Shown piece by piece: positions 20,797-37,633 of a stretch of 64,000 nucleotides of DNA. The notes under the pieces are model-generated. The model saw only the letters and a program-made list of their open reading frames with translations. It was not told where the DNA came from and made no database searches. The stretch covers positions 60,615,127-60,679,126 of the forward strand of contig NC_090249.1 of assembly GCF_037325665.1 (NCBI RefSeq). The letters run 5' to 3'. Made by a program: the position numbers and the translations under genes. How positions within the stretch are numbered: position 1 is the first letter of the stretch; every line of letters starts with the position of its first letter. The DNA comes from Littorina saxatilis (taxonomy: Eukaryota; Mollusca; Gastropoda; Littorinimorpha; Littorinidae).

Positions 20797-22585
20797 GTCT
20801 GTGTGTCAGTCTGTCTGTCTGTGGCTCTTTATCAGGCTGTGTGTCAGTCTGTCTGTCTGTGGCTCTTTATCAGGCTGTGTGTCAGTCTGTCTGTCTGTGG
20901 CCCTTTATCAGGCTGTGTGTCAGTCTGTCTGTCTGTGGCCCTTTATCAGGCTGTGTGTCAGTCAGTCTGTCTGTGGCCCTTTATCAGGCTGTGTGTCAGT
21001 CTGTCTGTCTGTGGCCCTTTATCAGGCTGTGTGTCAGTCTGTCTGTCTGTGGCCCTTTATCAGGCTGTGTGTCAGTCTGTCTGTCTGTGGCCCTTTATGA
21101 GGCTGTGTGTCAGTCTGTCTGTCTGTGGCCCTTTATCAGGCTGTGTGTCAGTCTGTCTGTCTGTGGCCCTTTATCAGGCTGTGTGTCTGTCTGTCTGTCT
21201 GTGGCTCTTTATCAGGCTGTGTGTCAGTCTGTCTGTCTGTGGCCCTTTATCAGGCTGTGTGTCAGTCTGTCTGTCTGTGGCCCTTTATCAGGCTGTGTGT
21301 CAGTCTGTCTGTCTGTGGCCCTTTATCAGGCTGTGTGTCTGTCTGTCTGTCTGTGGCCCTTTATCAGGCTGTGTGTCAGTCTGTCTGTGGCCCTTTATCA
21401 GGCTGTGTGTCAGTCTGTCTGGGGCCCTTTATCAGGCTGTGTGTCAGTCTGTCTGTCTGTGGCCCTTTATCAGGCTGTGTGTCAGTCAGTCTGTCTGTGG
21501 CTCTTTATCAGGCTGTGTGTCAGTCTGTCTGTCTGTGGCCCTTTATCAGGCTGTGTGTCAGTCTGTCTGTCTGTGGCCCTTTATCAGGCTGTGTGTCTGT
21601 CTGTCTGTCTGTGGCTCTTTATCAGGCTGTGTGTCAGTCTGTCTGTCTGTGGCTCTTTATCAGGCTGTGTGTCAGTCTGTCTGTCTGTGGCCCTTTATCA
21701 GGCTGTGTGTCAGTCTGTCTGTCTGTGGCCCTTTATCAGGCTGTGTGTCAGTCTGTCTGTCTGTGGCCCTTTATCAGGCTGTGTGTCTGTCTGTCTGTCT
21801 GTGGCTCTTTATCAGGCTGTGTGTCAGTCTGTCTGTCTGTGGCCCTTTATCAGGCTGTGTGTCAGTCTGTCTGTCTGTGGCCCTTTATCAGGCTGTGTGT
21901 CAGTCTGTCTGTCTGTGGCTCTTTATCAGGCTGTGTGTCTGTCTGTCTGTCTGCGGCCCTTTATCAGGCTGTGTGTCAGTCTGTCTGTCTGTGGCCCTTT
22001 ATCAGGCTGTGTGTCAGTCTGTCTGTCTGTGGTCCTTTATCAGGCTGTGTGTCAGTCAGTCTGTCTGTGGCCCTTTATCAGGCTGTGTGTCAGTCTGTCT
22101 GTCTGTGGCCCTTTATCAGGCTGTGTGTCAGTCTGTCTGTCTGTGGCCCTTTATCAGGCTGTGTGTCAGTCTGTCTGTCTGTGGCCCTTTATCAGGCTGT
22201 GTGTCTGTCTGTCTGTCTGTGGCCCTTTATAAGGCTGTGTGTCAGTCTGTCTGTCTGTGGCCCTTTATCAGGCTGTGTGTCAGTCTGTCTGTCTGTGGCT
22301 CTTTATCAGGCTGTGTGTCAGTCTGTCTGTCTGTGGCCCTTTATAAGGCTGTGTGTCAGTCTGTCTGTCTGTGGCCCTTTATCAGGCTGTGTGTCAGTCT
22401 GTCTGTCTGTGGCCCTTTATCAGGCTGTGTGTCAGTCTGTCTGTCTGTGGCCCTTTATCAGGCTGTGTGTCAGTCTGTCTGTCTGTGGCCCTTTATCAGG
22501 CTGTGTGTCAGTCTGTCTGTCTGTGGCCCTTTATCAGGCTGTGTGTCAGTCTGTCTGTCTGTGGCCCTTTATCAGGCTGTGTGTC
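20797..22585. repeat. 38-bp minisatellite, about 47 copies
   Basis: Units of 38 bp (GGCTGTGTGTCAGTCTGTCT, then GTCTGTGGCCCTTTATCA) vary mainly at CAGTCTG/CTGTCTG and GCTC/GCCC. The unit has no stop codon in any plus frame, and 38 leaves remainder 2 on division by 3, so all three plus frames stay open (up to 648 codons). These Cys/Ser/Val-rich frames are artefacts. The array begins about 180 bp after Family C copy 1 and ends at a GA tract. Confidence 0.97.
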
Positions 22586-22610
22586 TGCTGGTCTCCCTCT
22601 CACTTGCTCG

Positions 22611-22613
<3 letters not shown>

Positions 22614-22708
<95 letters not shown>

Positions 22709-22728
22709 GAGAGAGAGAGAGAGAGAGA
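22614..22728. repeat. (GA)n microsatellite, about 115 bp
   Basis: Nearly perfect GA directly after the 38-bp array and next to the 3' end of a minus-strand LINE. Confidence 0.97.
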
Positions 22729-22734
22729 GCTAAT

Positions 22735-22908
22735 TGAATTGAACTTTGTTTAACAAGGATTAAGGTTTTTTTTATAAAAAAAAATTAAGGTTTTCTTACA
22801 ATCTGTCCTTGGGACGCATAGACACACAATTATATAATTAAAAAGTTAAAAAGTTAACCAACAAAAAAAGGAGGTCGGAAAACTTCGGCACGTGATCATA
22901 AAGATGAC

Positions 22909-22947
<39 letters not shown>

Positions 22948-23975
22948 GATGAGGCATGAAGAGCATACATATGTGGTTATTCATAAAATCAAATGCATAC
23001 TATGCAGGTAATTATAAATTCAAGCTGGTAGCAATCGAACATGTAGCAATAGTACAACAAAAATATGTTCAGAATATACAATGCACAGCATATCTTTGAC
23101 GTAATACTAAGTGTGGTAAATCAAAAGGCGTTAAACTACTCAGACATTAAGTGGTTTTTAACACATTTTTAAAAACTTTTTAATGACTTTAAGTGCTTAA
23201 AGGATGATGGAAGTGAATTCCAAACTGAAGTACCCGAAAAAGCAAGACTGGTCTTATACAGGTCAATTCGTGGAATCGGTGGGATCAAGTTGACCGACCC
23301 ATATCTGTGGGTAGCTTTATTAAATAATGATGTAATGTAAATCGGCACTTTCCCGTAATACAATTTATGCATGAAAATGGCTTTGTTTAACTTGAGATGC
23401 TTTTCCAGTGGAAGAAAGTTAAGCATTTTTAATTTCATATCTGTTGAGGCATTATCCTTTACGATGAGTTTGGCCGAGCGACGATAGAGAGAGTCTAACT
23501 TTTTCAAGTGGACATCACTGCTGCCATCCCAGAGCGTCGAAACATAATTAATGTGAGGCATTACATGAGCATGGTGGAACATTTCCAGAGTCCTTCTGTC
23601 CGTAAATTGCTTTAACTTGGATAGGAGGAAAACGTTCTTGGCTACTTTCTTGCAGATATGCTGTAATTGTGCCTGCCACTTGAATTCACAATCAATAATT
23701 ACCCCTAAAATGCGATGCTGTTGAACTTGTTCAATTGATTGCGTACCAATAGTAAGATTTAGTTTGAGTGGAGAAATCTGGTGTTTTTGTCTGGTTGCAA
23801 TTACCATACTTTGTAGTTTTTATTGGATGGACAAGCATAGCAAAAAGCTGAATTTCTCTATGAGATAAAAAACGCTCGCGCTGGACCCGAGTACTCTTCA
23901 GATTGGCTCGCTCCCCCAGTATGAACGTTTTTGTCTTGTGCACGTTTAAGACCAAGTGATTGATCTGAGTGAATT
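22735..23975 (-). mobile_element. LINE 3' part (C-terminal RT and 3' UTR), split copy
   Basis: The minus frame from 23807 reads post-catalytic RT sequence: HRILGVIIDCEFKW, then thumb-like sequence with MPHINYVSTLWD, ending in FSGTSVWNSLPSSFK. Just upstream, in shifted frames, is LNVHKTKTFILGE, the motif-D region. The 3' UTR (22735-23168) contains a GAT tract (22904-22949) and ends near AAAGTTCAATTCAA. It continues the RT domain at 24717-25140 after a 740-bp interruption. Frame changes near 23807-23960 show it is decayed. Confidence 0.78.
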
Positions 23976-24150
23976 AGAGGCATTCCCTTTGCTATATAAA
24001 TACATTGCATGCGAGCCGAGGATGTGCGTGGTGACTGGCCTTTCTCTTTTATTTATAATTTGATCACAGTGAAAATGCACACACACACATACACACACAC
24101 ATACACACACACACTCTCTCTCCCTCACTCCCTCTCTCTCTTCCTCTCTA

Positions 24151-24210
<60 letters not shown>

Positions 24211-24716
24211 ACACACACACACACGAGTACAGACTCATGCACGCGCACGCACACAAACACACACACACACGCACACACACACACACAGTAACACTAACAC
24301 ATGTACACAAAATGAACACACACACACACCGCGCGAGAGAAAAAGACGTCAAAGACTTTTGACCGTGACGTAATATTTTTATGACGCTTTATTTCTCGTC
24401 AATGTGTGACGCGTTCGGCTGTTCTGTGAGACTGCCTGGCTGGCTGTGGCTCCGCGAACTCCCCCCGCCGCCAAGTCGGTTTTTTGTGGTTTATTTCGCA
24501 TTTAGGTCCCAGGTAACATTATGAAGTTTTAATACGATCAATCGGACCTATTATCAAGTTAGTGTATCAACTTTTGAACGAACTGCGCCCAGTAGTTTCC
24601 CAGCAATAAGCTGTTAAGTCGAGACACACACACACACAATTAAAGTCTGCTGGACCCTTGTACTAGCGTACTCGGGGATAATAAAGTATTCTTATTCTTA
24701 TTCTTATTCTTATAGC
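23976..24716 (+). mobile_element. Insertion inside the LINE, with its own 3' repeat tail
   Basis: This block separates two collinear halves of one RT domain. It holds CA/CT microsatellites (24080-24330), a stretch with CCCAGTAGTTTCCCAGC followed by (CA)n, and a 3' end GATAATAAAGTATTCTTATTC with a (TTATTC)n tail (24680-24716). That tail looks like the end of a plus-strand LINE or SINE. It could be one composite insertion or two. No clear target-site duplication was found. Confidence 0.55.
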
Positions 24717-25140
24717 ATTAGCACTACACCAGTTATTTACATCGTTTAAAGCTGTTTGAAGGGAGGACTCTATTACTGGAACAGACTTTCCACTTGCATG
24801 AAGAGAAGAATCGTCAGCTTAAAAAAATCACTTCTTACATTACTATCAGAAATGTGCAGTGGCAGATCATTGATATACAGACAGAACAAGATCGGCCCAA
24901 GCACTGAACCTTGAGGCACCCCGCATTTCACAGTCTCCTCAGTAGATATTTTACAGTTTAGGGCAGTATATTGAGATCTGTCATGTAAATAGGAAGCAAA
25001 GAAGTTACACACTGAACTGTTTCTGACATACAACTGTAATTTCTTCAATATAATTGAATGATCAACAAGATCAAACGCTTTTTTGAAGTCGAGAAACACA
25101 GCCCCACTGATTTCAGATCGGTTTGTTGCAGACAACCAGG
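24717..25140 (-). mobile_element. LINE RT catalytic part, split copy
   Basis: The minus frame shows motif A (VFLDFKKAFDLVDHS), then YLHDRSQY, and motif B (CGVPQGSVLGPILFCLYIND). Motif C is readable as ADDSSLHAS only in another frame, so there is a frameshift just before it. Sequence continues as DVNNWCSANA to the insertion at 24716. The 5' edge joins a (GA)n tract at about 25146; the endonuclease and N-terminus are missing. Confidence 0.8.
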
Positions 25141-25144
25141 TGTC

Positions 25145-28680
<3,536 letters not shown>

Positions 28681-29030
28681 AACGACCACTTGCGAAGGTC
28701 AAATATTCTGGAAAATAGCCAGCATTGGTGCGTACGAGTGTTTACCATCCTGGATTACTTGTCGAAGAGTGTTGTTTTCTGCGTAAACCGTGAACAGGCT
28801 ATTCGCTAGCGCTATTCAAATGTCACTTGGACGTGAAAATACAGGCTGTTTTGTCAAGCTATCTCAAATAGCTATAGAAACCGAGCCGTGTTGTGTGAGA
28901 AAACCCACACATGGCAATGAAAGTATGCATGGGGTAGTTTAAGTCAGTTTTGTGTTTTAAGAAAAACTTGAAGATGTTTCTATAAAAGATCGAAGACCCG
29001 GCCAGCATTTATTCCGAACTTTCTATTGGC
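28681..29030 (+). repeat. Dispersed duplication, copy 1
   Basis: This is a diverged, same-orientation match to 30870-31205: GTGCGTACGAGTGT / TTGCCTACGAGTGT, ATTCAAATGTCACTTG in both, GTATGCATGGGG in both, and TAAAAGATCGAAG in both. It is not coding by eye. Confidence 0.65.
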
Positions 29031-29165
29031 TAATCTTTGACTATCCCATATTTCAGCCCACTCCACCGGCTACCTCCAACCCTATTTAAGTTTTGTCAAG
29101 ATTTGATTTAATATTTTCAAATTAACAAGGAATCGATGTGGTGGTGGTAGTTGGTGGTGGTGGTG

Positions 29166-29180
29166 GTGGTGGTGTGTGTA

Positions 29181-29267
<87 letters not shown>
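29166..29267. repeat. (GT)n microsatellite, about 100 bp
   Basis: Perfect GT preceded by a short (GGT)n tract at 29141-29172. Confidence 0.97.
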
Positions 29268-29270
<3 letters not shown>

Positions 29271-29391
29271 AGACACATCTTCATGAAATAAAAAAAAATC
29301 GGTTGATGCAAGTTAGTTACTTTGTTCGCAAGCTTCACAGAGAGGGGCGCAACCCGTCTCGGTCTTCGAGTTTCGGCTAGAACTCGTGTGG

Positions 29392-29611
29392 TTATCAAAA
29401 CGGAACTCGTGTTTTAAAGCATGGCTCCCTGTGTTGATTGTGCACTTATTTTCTCACTACCAAAATGATGACAAAAACCATGTTTGGTGGTTTGTTGTCA
29501 GACCAGCTTTTTTGTCGGTCCTCGGGGGGCATAAATATGAAACAAAAGACGATATGCTCCCCCTCGGACCGACAGAAAAGTTGGTCTGTCAACAACCCAT
29601 CAAACATCTTA
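29392..29611. mobile_element. Fold-back repeat, shortened copy
   Basis: It contains GACCAGCTTTTTTGTCGGTCC (about 29500) and its inverted partner GGACCGACAGAAAAGTTGGTC (about 29566), with GAAACAAAAGACGATATG between. It is an inverted relative of 45150-45480, which has the full central palindrome. The right part abuts Family A sequence. Confidence 0.65.
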
Positions 29612-29961
29612 TAATGTTATATTTGGATTAAAAACAAGCTCTGAAAATTACAAATATACAAATTATGATTAAAATAACATTTCCGAAATCGATTTAAAAA
29701 CAATGATTCCAAAAACATATAGATATGATATGTTTGGATTAAAAACACGCTCAGAAAGTTATAACGAAGAGAGGTACAGAAAAGCATGCTATGCAGCACA
29801 GCGCAACCACTACCGCGCTAAACAGGCTCGTCAATTTCACTGCCTTTTCCACGAGCGGCGGACTACGGTCATTGTGAAAAAATGTAGTGCGTTCAGTTTC
29901 ATTCTGTGAGTAAGTTCCACAGCTTGACTAAATGTAGTAATTTTGCCTTACGCGACTTGTT
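29612..29961 (+). mobile_element. Family A element, 3' half
   Basis: It starts within the core (TTATATTTGGATTAAAAAC) and runs to the normal GCGACTTGTT end. The 5' end and microsatellite are missing, and a small internal deletion removes the CTTATTCCTTGTCGGTTCC block. Confidence 0.8.
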
Positions 29962-29984
29962 TTCTTTCTTGCAGCGTGAAAGGA

Positions 29985-30775
29985 CGCTCTTATTTGGCGT
30001 CACCACGGGCTATAACCGGCTTCGTACCGAGTAGCGTGATGCATGGCATTCATTTGGCGTCACCACGGGCTATAACCGGCTTCGTACCGAGTAGCGTGAT
30101 GCATGACACTCATTTGGCGTCACCACGGGCTATAACCGGCTTCGTACCGAGTAGCGTGATGCATGACACTCATTTGGCGTCACCACGGGCTATAACCGGC
30201 TTCGTACCGAGTAGCGTGATGCATGACACTCATTTGGCATCACCACGGGCTATAACCGGCTTCGTACCGAGTAGCGTGATGAATGACACTCATTTGGCGT
30301 CACCACGGGCTATAACCGGCTTCGTACCGAGTAGCGTGATGCATGACACTCATTTGGCGTCACCACGGGCTATAACTGGCTTCGTACCGAGTAGTGTGAT
30401 GCATGACACTCATTTGGCGTCACCACGGGCTTATAACCGGCTTCGTACCGAGTAGCGTGATGCATGACACTCATTTGGCGTTACCACGGGCTATAACCGG
30501 CTTCGTACCGAGTAGCGTGATGCATGACACTCATTTGGCGTCACCACGGGCTATAACCGGCTTCGTACCGAGTAGCGTGATGTATGACACTCATTTGGCG
30601 TCACCACGGGCTATAACCGGCTTCGTACCGAGTAGCGTGATGTATGACACTCATTTGGCGTCACCACGGGCTATAACCGGCTTCGTACCGAGTAGCGTGA
30701 TGTATGACACTCATTTGGCGTCACCACGGGCTATAACCGGCTTCGTACCGAGTAGCGTGATGCATGACACTCGTC
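29985..30775. repeat. 60-bp minisatellite, 13 copies
   Basis: Units of exactly 60 bp (GGCGTCACCACGGGCTATAA, then CCGGCTTCGTACCGAGTAGC) differ at only a few bases, with one single-base insertion at about 30431. It is open on plus as a 20-residue repeat (HLASPRAITGFVPSSVMHDT) because 60 is a multiple of 3, but the inserted base splits the frame and no gene context is visible. It begins about 25 bp after the Family A end. Confidence 0.97.
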
Positions 30776-30869
30776 GGAGGCAGTTTTTGGCGTGAACTCA
30801 GTCAAGTTTTTGCATACTTTTAGAAAGAAACACGTATACCCGAGTTAAACAACCAAATCGGAAATGGAA

Positions 30870-31205
30870 ATGTGCCGGGTCCACCTGCAAAGGCCAACTC
30901 TAGAACGTGTAATAAAAATTGCCTACGAGTGTGTGTCCCGTAAAGTCCTTGTGGAATATTGCTGTTTTCTTGTGGAAATCGTCCACACGTAATAGAGCCA
31001 TTCAAATGTCACTTGATCGTAAACTACAGGCCATTTTCGTCAAATATAGTGACATAGACTGAGCCACTGTTGTCTGAAAACACCCAGACGTGGTGAGAGC
31101 AGTATGCATGGGGAAGTCGGAGTCAGTATTATGTTTTATGAATATCTTGAAGGTGTTTTGTAAAAGATCGAAGGCCCAGTATTTACTTCGAACTTGTGCA
31201 TGTTT
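30870..31205 (+). repeat. Dispersed duplication, copy 2
   Basis: Matches 28681-29030 in the same orientation, about 2.2 kb apart. The fold-back fragment, Family A half and 60-bp array lie between the two copies. Confidence 0.65.
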
Positions 31206-31681
31206 AAAATAAATCGCCTTTGTAAAGCCCCTAAGTTAAAGACTTCTTCCTTGTTAGACCTTGTTTTCTCAGCTTTCCGTTCAACAGTTCTGTACATTTG
31301 CTCCATCATTATTCTCCTTTGAGAGGATTTTACTTCTCTGCCTTATTGTCTTGAGAGATGGATAGCAGAAGGATGCTGAAAGACAAGAAGCGCAGTGATG
31401 TTGATAGAATTGACGTTCTCAGTCCAATTATCACACACAGCGCGCTATACGTACCGGTGAGCAAATGCTTTGCTTGACAGGAAGATGCGCTTTCAGTTTT
31501 GTTCCTTCTCCTTAATTTGACATAACCAAGATTTGTTGACAGTCACAACAGACATCGAAGACGGACCCATTTACAGTCACACAGGAAAGCGTTCATACAC
31601 ACAGAATGTAGCTGTTTTTTGTACATCATAATCATAACTGTTTTCTTAGAGTTACAGACACATACACAAACCCCTCCAACC

Positions 31682-31682
<1 letters not shown>
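31206..31682. other. No recognisable feature
   Basis: Short open frames only. Confidence 0.35.
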
Positions 31683-33133
<1,451 letters not shown>

Positions 33134-33200
33134 ATGTGTATAAGATAAGATAAGATAAGATAAGAACACTTTAATGTCCATTTTCATTTTACACAATCAT
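33134..33200 (-). mobile_element. LINE 3'-end fragment with (TTATC)n tail
   Basis: On minus the segment reads GGACATTAAAGTGTTC followed by (TTATC)n, the same style of end as GATAATAAAGTATTC plus (TTATTC)n at 24680. No RT sequence was seen next to it. Confidence 0.5.
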
Positions 33201-34046
33201 GGAAACTTTTCTTTTGGCACCACATCGCATTTCTAATAAGACAAACACACGATCATTAAGCATAATCAATTTATGTTAACAATGAATTGTTGTCCTTTGA
33301 TGTTATGCAGCAACGGGTTTGATGCAAACATACAAGATTCCAGGGTTACACAGATGTACAGCAATGAAAACACCAGCAGAATGCTCTGCAAATAACTGTG
33401 GATTTAACATTTGGGTTAACATTTTGGATTAATACTTTCTACCCCACCTATGTTGACCAAGGTTTTTTTTAGCCGAGACCAGCTGTGCTGCAGCAGGTCA
33501 CTCAGAATTGTAGTAACTGTGTAGTAACTGTGTATCAACACGCTGGAATGCAGGCGTCAAATGGACGTTACAGGAAGCGACTGAAACTGGCAGTCTGAGC
33601 GGATATATCCGTACCTGGTCAGATAGACCCATATGAGTGGGTACGGATATACGGACAATGAGTTAAGACTTGTCATTTTTGTGTTAATTAGTTATAGAAG
33701 GACAGCATTTGGAGACGGTAATAATCAAATGTTTGCAAAAAAAAGAGAAGATTTCAGGTCGAGTAAAGAGCAGTGGTTATTAGTGAGTACAGTAACCACT
33801 GAAACAAGATTGCAGTTGTTACAATGGAAAATATTGCACAATATTTAGCTGAAAAGTCTCACTTTGAAGTAGTGTTCCTGTTTTCAGGAGACATTTGTAT
33901 AGCCTGAAAGTGTTACTTGAAACGTGTTCCTGTAACTGGGTTTCGATATCAAAACAAACAAGAAAGCAATGTCATTGAAACTTGTTTTTTGATTCTGAAT
34001 TTTAGAACTTTGGCAGACTATTTGTTTTTGGATTCGTGTTTCGATA
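33201..34046. other. Mostly featureless; one dispersed segment
   Basis: 33981-34034 (CTTGTTTTTTGATTCTGAAT ... TTTGTTTTTGGATT) is shared with 59430-59487. A short inverted repeat ATCCGTAC / GTACGGAT lies at about 33608-33652. No gene. Confidence 0.4.
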
Positions 34047-34722
34047 GACTGCACAACGCTTGTCATGGCCTGAGAGTTTCGATAGACTGCACAACGCTTG
34101 TCATGGCCTGAGAGTTTCGATAGACTGCACAATGCTTGTCATGGCCTGAGAGTTTCGATAGACTGCACAATGCTTGTCATGGCCTGAGAGTTTCGATAGA
34201 CTGCACAATGCTTGTCATGGCCTGAGAGTTTCGATAGACTGCACAACGCTTGTCATGGTCTGAGTGTTTCGATAGACTGCACAATGCTTGTCATGGCCTG
34301 AGAGTTTCGATAGACTGCACAACGCTTGTCATGGTCTGAGTGTTTCGATAGACTGCACAACGCTTGTCATGGCCTGAGTGTTGCGATAGACTGCACAACG
34401 CTTGTCATGGCCTGAGAGTTTCGATAGACTGGACAACGCTTGTCATGGCCTGAGAGTTTCGATAGACTGCACAACGCTTGTCATGGCCTGAGAGTCTCGA
34501 TAGACTGCACAACGCTTGTCATGGCCTGAGTGTTTCGATAGACTGCACAACGCTTGTCATGGCCTGAGAGTTTCGATAGACTGCACAACGCTTGTCATGG
34601 CCTGAGAGTTTCGATAGACTGCACAACGCTTGTCATGGCCTGAGAGTTTCGATAGACTGCACAACGCTTGTCATGGCCTGAGAGTTTCGATAGACTGCAC
34701 AACGCTTGTCATGGCCTGAGTG
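34047..34722. repeat. 38-bp minisatellite, about 18 copies
   Basis: The unit contains TTTCGATAGACTGCACAACG and CTTGTCATGGCCTGAGAG. Variation is limited to a few sites. Its length equals that of the 20.8-kb array, but the sequence is unrelated. Confidence 0.96.
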
Positions 34723-34787
34723 ATCAAGCCCATCAGGAACGCCATCATCTGGATGAAACCAACAATCAGGGTGTTTTATTCTTTTTT

Positions 34788-34863
34788 TATATTTAGTCAA
34801 GTTTTGACGAAATATTTTAACATCGAGGGGGAATCGAGACGAGGGTCGTGGTGTATGTGTGTC

Positions 34864-34901
<38 letters not shown>

Positions 34902-35656
34902 GATTCAGACTAAACTACTGGACCGATCTTTATGAAATTTGACATGAGAGTTCCTGGGTATGAAATCCCCATACATTTTTTTCATTTTTTTGATAAATGT
35001 CTTTGATGACGTCATATCCGGCTTTTCGTGAAAGTTGAGGCGGCACTGTCACGCCCTCATTTTTCAACCAAATTGGTTGAAATTTTGGTCAAGTAATGTT
35101 CGACGAAGCCCGGACTTCGGTATTGCATTTCAGCTTGGTGGCTTAAAAATTAATTAATGACTTTGGTCATTAAAAATCTGAAAATTGTAAAAAAAAAAAT
35201 AAATTATAAAACGATCCAAATTTACGTTTATCTTATTCTCCATCATTTGCTGATTCCAAAAACATATAAATATGTTATATTCGGATTAAAAACAAGCTCT
35301 GAAAATTAAATATATAAAAATTATTATCAAAATTAAATTGTCGAAATCAATTTAAAAACACTTTCATCTTATTCCTTGTCGGTTCCTGATTCCAAAAACA
35401 TATAGATATGATATGTTTGGATTAAAAACACGCTCAGAAAGTTAAAACAAAGAGAGGTACAGAAAAGCGTGCTATCCTTCTCAGCGCAACTACTACCCCG
35501 CTCTTCTTGTCAATTTCACTGCCTTTGCCATGAGAGGTGGACTGACGATGCTACGAGTATACGGTCTTGCTGAAAAATGGCATTGCGTTCAGTTTCATTC
35601 TGTGAGTTCGACAGCTACTTGACTAAATATTGTATTTTCGCCTTACGCGACTTGTT
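34788..35656 (+). mobile_element. Family A element, full length
   Basis: Complete plus-strand copy with TATATTTAGTCAAG start, a short GT tract (34868-34897), the GACCGATC motif, a CRE palindrome, and a GCGACTTGTT end at 35647-35656. Confidence 0.85.
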
Positions 35657-35721
35657 CTTTCTTCAAAGATATTTTATTCAGGCAATTTTACAATTTGTCA
35701 TGCAATGCATAGAAGTCAGAT

Positions 35722-36044
35722 AATAATAGAGTGTTTGTTTGTTTGTTTGTTTGCTTAACGCCCAGCCGACCACGAAGGGCCATATCAGGGCGGTGCTGCT
35801 TTGACATTTAACGTGCGCCACACACAAGACAGAAGTCGCAGCACAGGCTTCATGTCTCACCCAGTCACATTATTCTGACACCGGACCAACCAGTCCTAGC
35901 ACTAACCCCATAATGCCAGACGCCAGGCGGAGCAGCCACCAGATTGCCAATTTTAAAGTCTTAGGTATGACCCGGCCGGGGTTCGAACCCACGACCTCCC
36001 GATCACGGGGCGGACGCCTTACCACTAGGCCAAATAATAGAGTG
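35722..36044 (-). mobile_element. Complete tRNA-derived SINE with 12-bp target-site duplication
   Basis: The body occupies 35734-36032. On minus the head has A box TGGCCTAGTGG (plus 36022-36032) and B box GGGTTCGAACC near plus 35981-35990, a body through CCTTCGTGGTCGGCTGGGCG, and a TTAAGC(AAAC)n tail. It is flanked by perfect 12-bp duplications AATAATAGAGTG at 35722-35733 and 36033-36044. The Pol III promoter looks intact, so this copy could be transcribed. It matches a SINE type I remember as abundant in molluscs; family name withheld. Confidence 0.93.
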
Positions 36045-37394
36045 GATATGACGGATAAAAACATATTCAATATAACATACAATCAATTATAATAAGTGCT
36101 GTTCCACAAGGGTAAAATATGAAGCCCACTTCAGCCTACATTTTCCATAATTCAATTCTGTACAGTGGATATGTTTATCGATCTTGTATGTGTAGGCCAG
36201 TTCCTTTAAAAAAATGTTCAATGTTGGTTTTACTTTATTTATTCTACATTTGTGTTTTATTCTGCTACGCGTCAGCGAACAGAGATCTACAGGGAACTCT
36301 TTTTTTATTCCCAGTGAAAAGGCTAGCAGTTTTCGTCACATAACGCGTAAGGTTACACAAACAAGGGACACTGCTGCTAATGATAATAATGATAATGATG
36401 GTAGGTGTAATGCTTCGCAAGCTTCTGATAAAAGAGTTTTCATGTTACTTCTCAGTTTCTCGTCTTGGTTGCGTGGATTTGTTCAAAGGCGATCCCTTTC
36501 TCACCGCGTAAATTTGTTTTACTTTTTCCCCCTTTTAACTGTCCTTGCCCATCATGGTAGAAGTCACACATTATCACGTCACAGCGTGTGTATTGCATGC
36601 CCGGATCATCAAGGATAATATATTTTACGGGGCTTTGTGGATGATATATTGGATATTAGCAGTAGCCGCTGAAGGTTTGTCATTGATTTATTCGGGAGAT
36701 TCAGACGCCTGCATGATCAGTGGGAACATGTTTATTCCCATGAATGATTTATGATGCAATAGCGATTGATGCTGAAGGCTTGTCGTTAATTTATGTGGGA
36801 AACGGTGCAGCAGACGGAACTGATAGATCTTTGATAACGGATTCACATCTTTTAACTTTCTTTAATCCACAATAAAAACTTAAAATTCATCAAACTCGTG
36901 TACGTTATAAAAAAAAAAGGTTTCGAAAGCGTCAGGAAACTTACATGTTTTTTTCGGATAGACGAGCAAGGGAGGCTATTCCAGGATCAGAAAACTTAAA
37001 TAAACAAAGGGAAGGAATTATGGTGATGAGACACATGATGTTTTCTGAACCTATAGTAGCCTCCTTTGCTCTTTTATCCGTTTGTTTAACGCCAGTTAAT
37101 TCTTAAGGAAAGATATCAAAAGGTTAGAGCCATAAATTGTCTTGCAGTGCATATTAAGTTACTAATGTAAATGCAAGTGAGAATACAGTGTTTGCCCTCT
37201 TCAAAAAAGGACAGTAACTATGGCAAATACCAGAGAAAATACAATATTTGTTCTCTACTAGCTTCCAACAATTATCTGCGAGAAACTTAATTCATTTGGC
37301 AAACAGTCATTTGTAATTCTTCCTTAATTTTTCTCACTCCATATATTTCGGAAAATAAAGGCCATATCATTTATGGTGAACCCTTTGAAATCAA
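36045..37394. other. No recognisable feature
   Basis: Overlapping short plus-strand open frames between 36119 and 36754 show no domain, signal or splice-bounded exon. Confidence 0.4.
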
Positions 37395-37633
37395 TTCTCT
37401 ATAGCTGTCTATCTGTCTGCCTGTCCATATTTCTCTGTCTGTCTTTCTGACTCTCAGTAAGACTGTCTTTCGGTCCATCTCTCTCTCTCCCCCTCTCTCT
37501 GTGTCTATCTGCCTGCCTCCTGTCTGTCTCTCTGTGCCTGTCTCTTTGTCTGTCTGTCTGTCTATCTGTCTCTCTGTGCCTGTCTCTCTGTCTGTCTGTC
37601 TCTCTCTTTCACTGTCTCTCTCATTGACCCTCA

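Noticed and set aside
20791-22737. 648-codon Cys-rich frame and overlapping 491- and 533-codon frames
   Set aside because: All three plus frames are open in the 38-bp array, which is not how a real gene looks; no start, splice or domain evidence.
29943-30795. 20-residue repeat protein in the 60-bp array
   Set aside because: A one-base insertion splits the frame and nothing outside the array looks coding.
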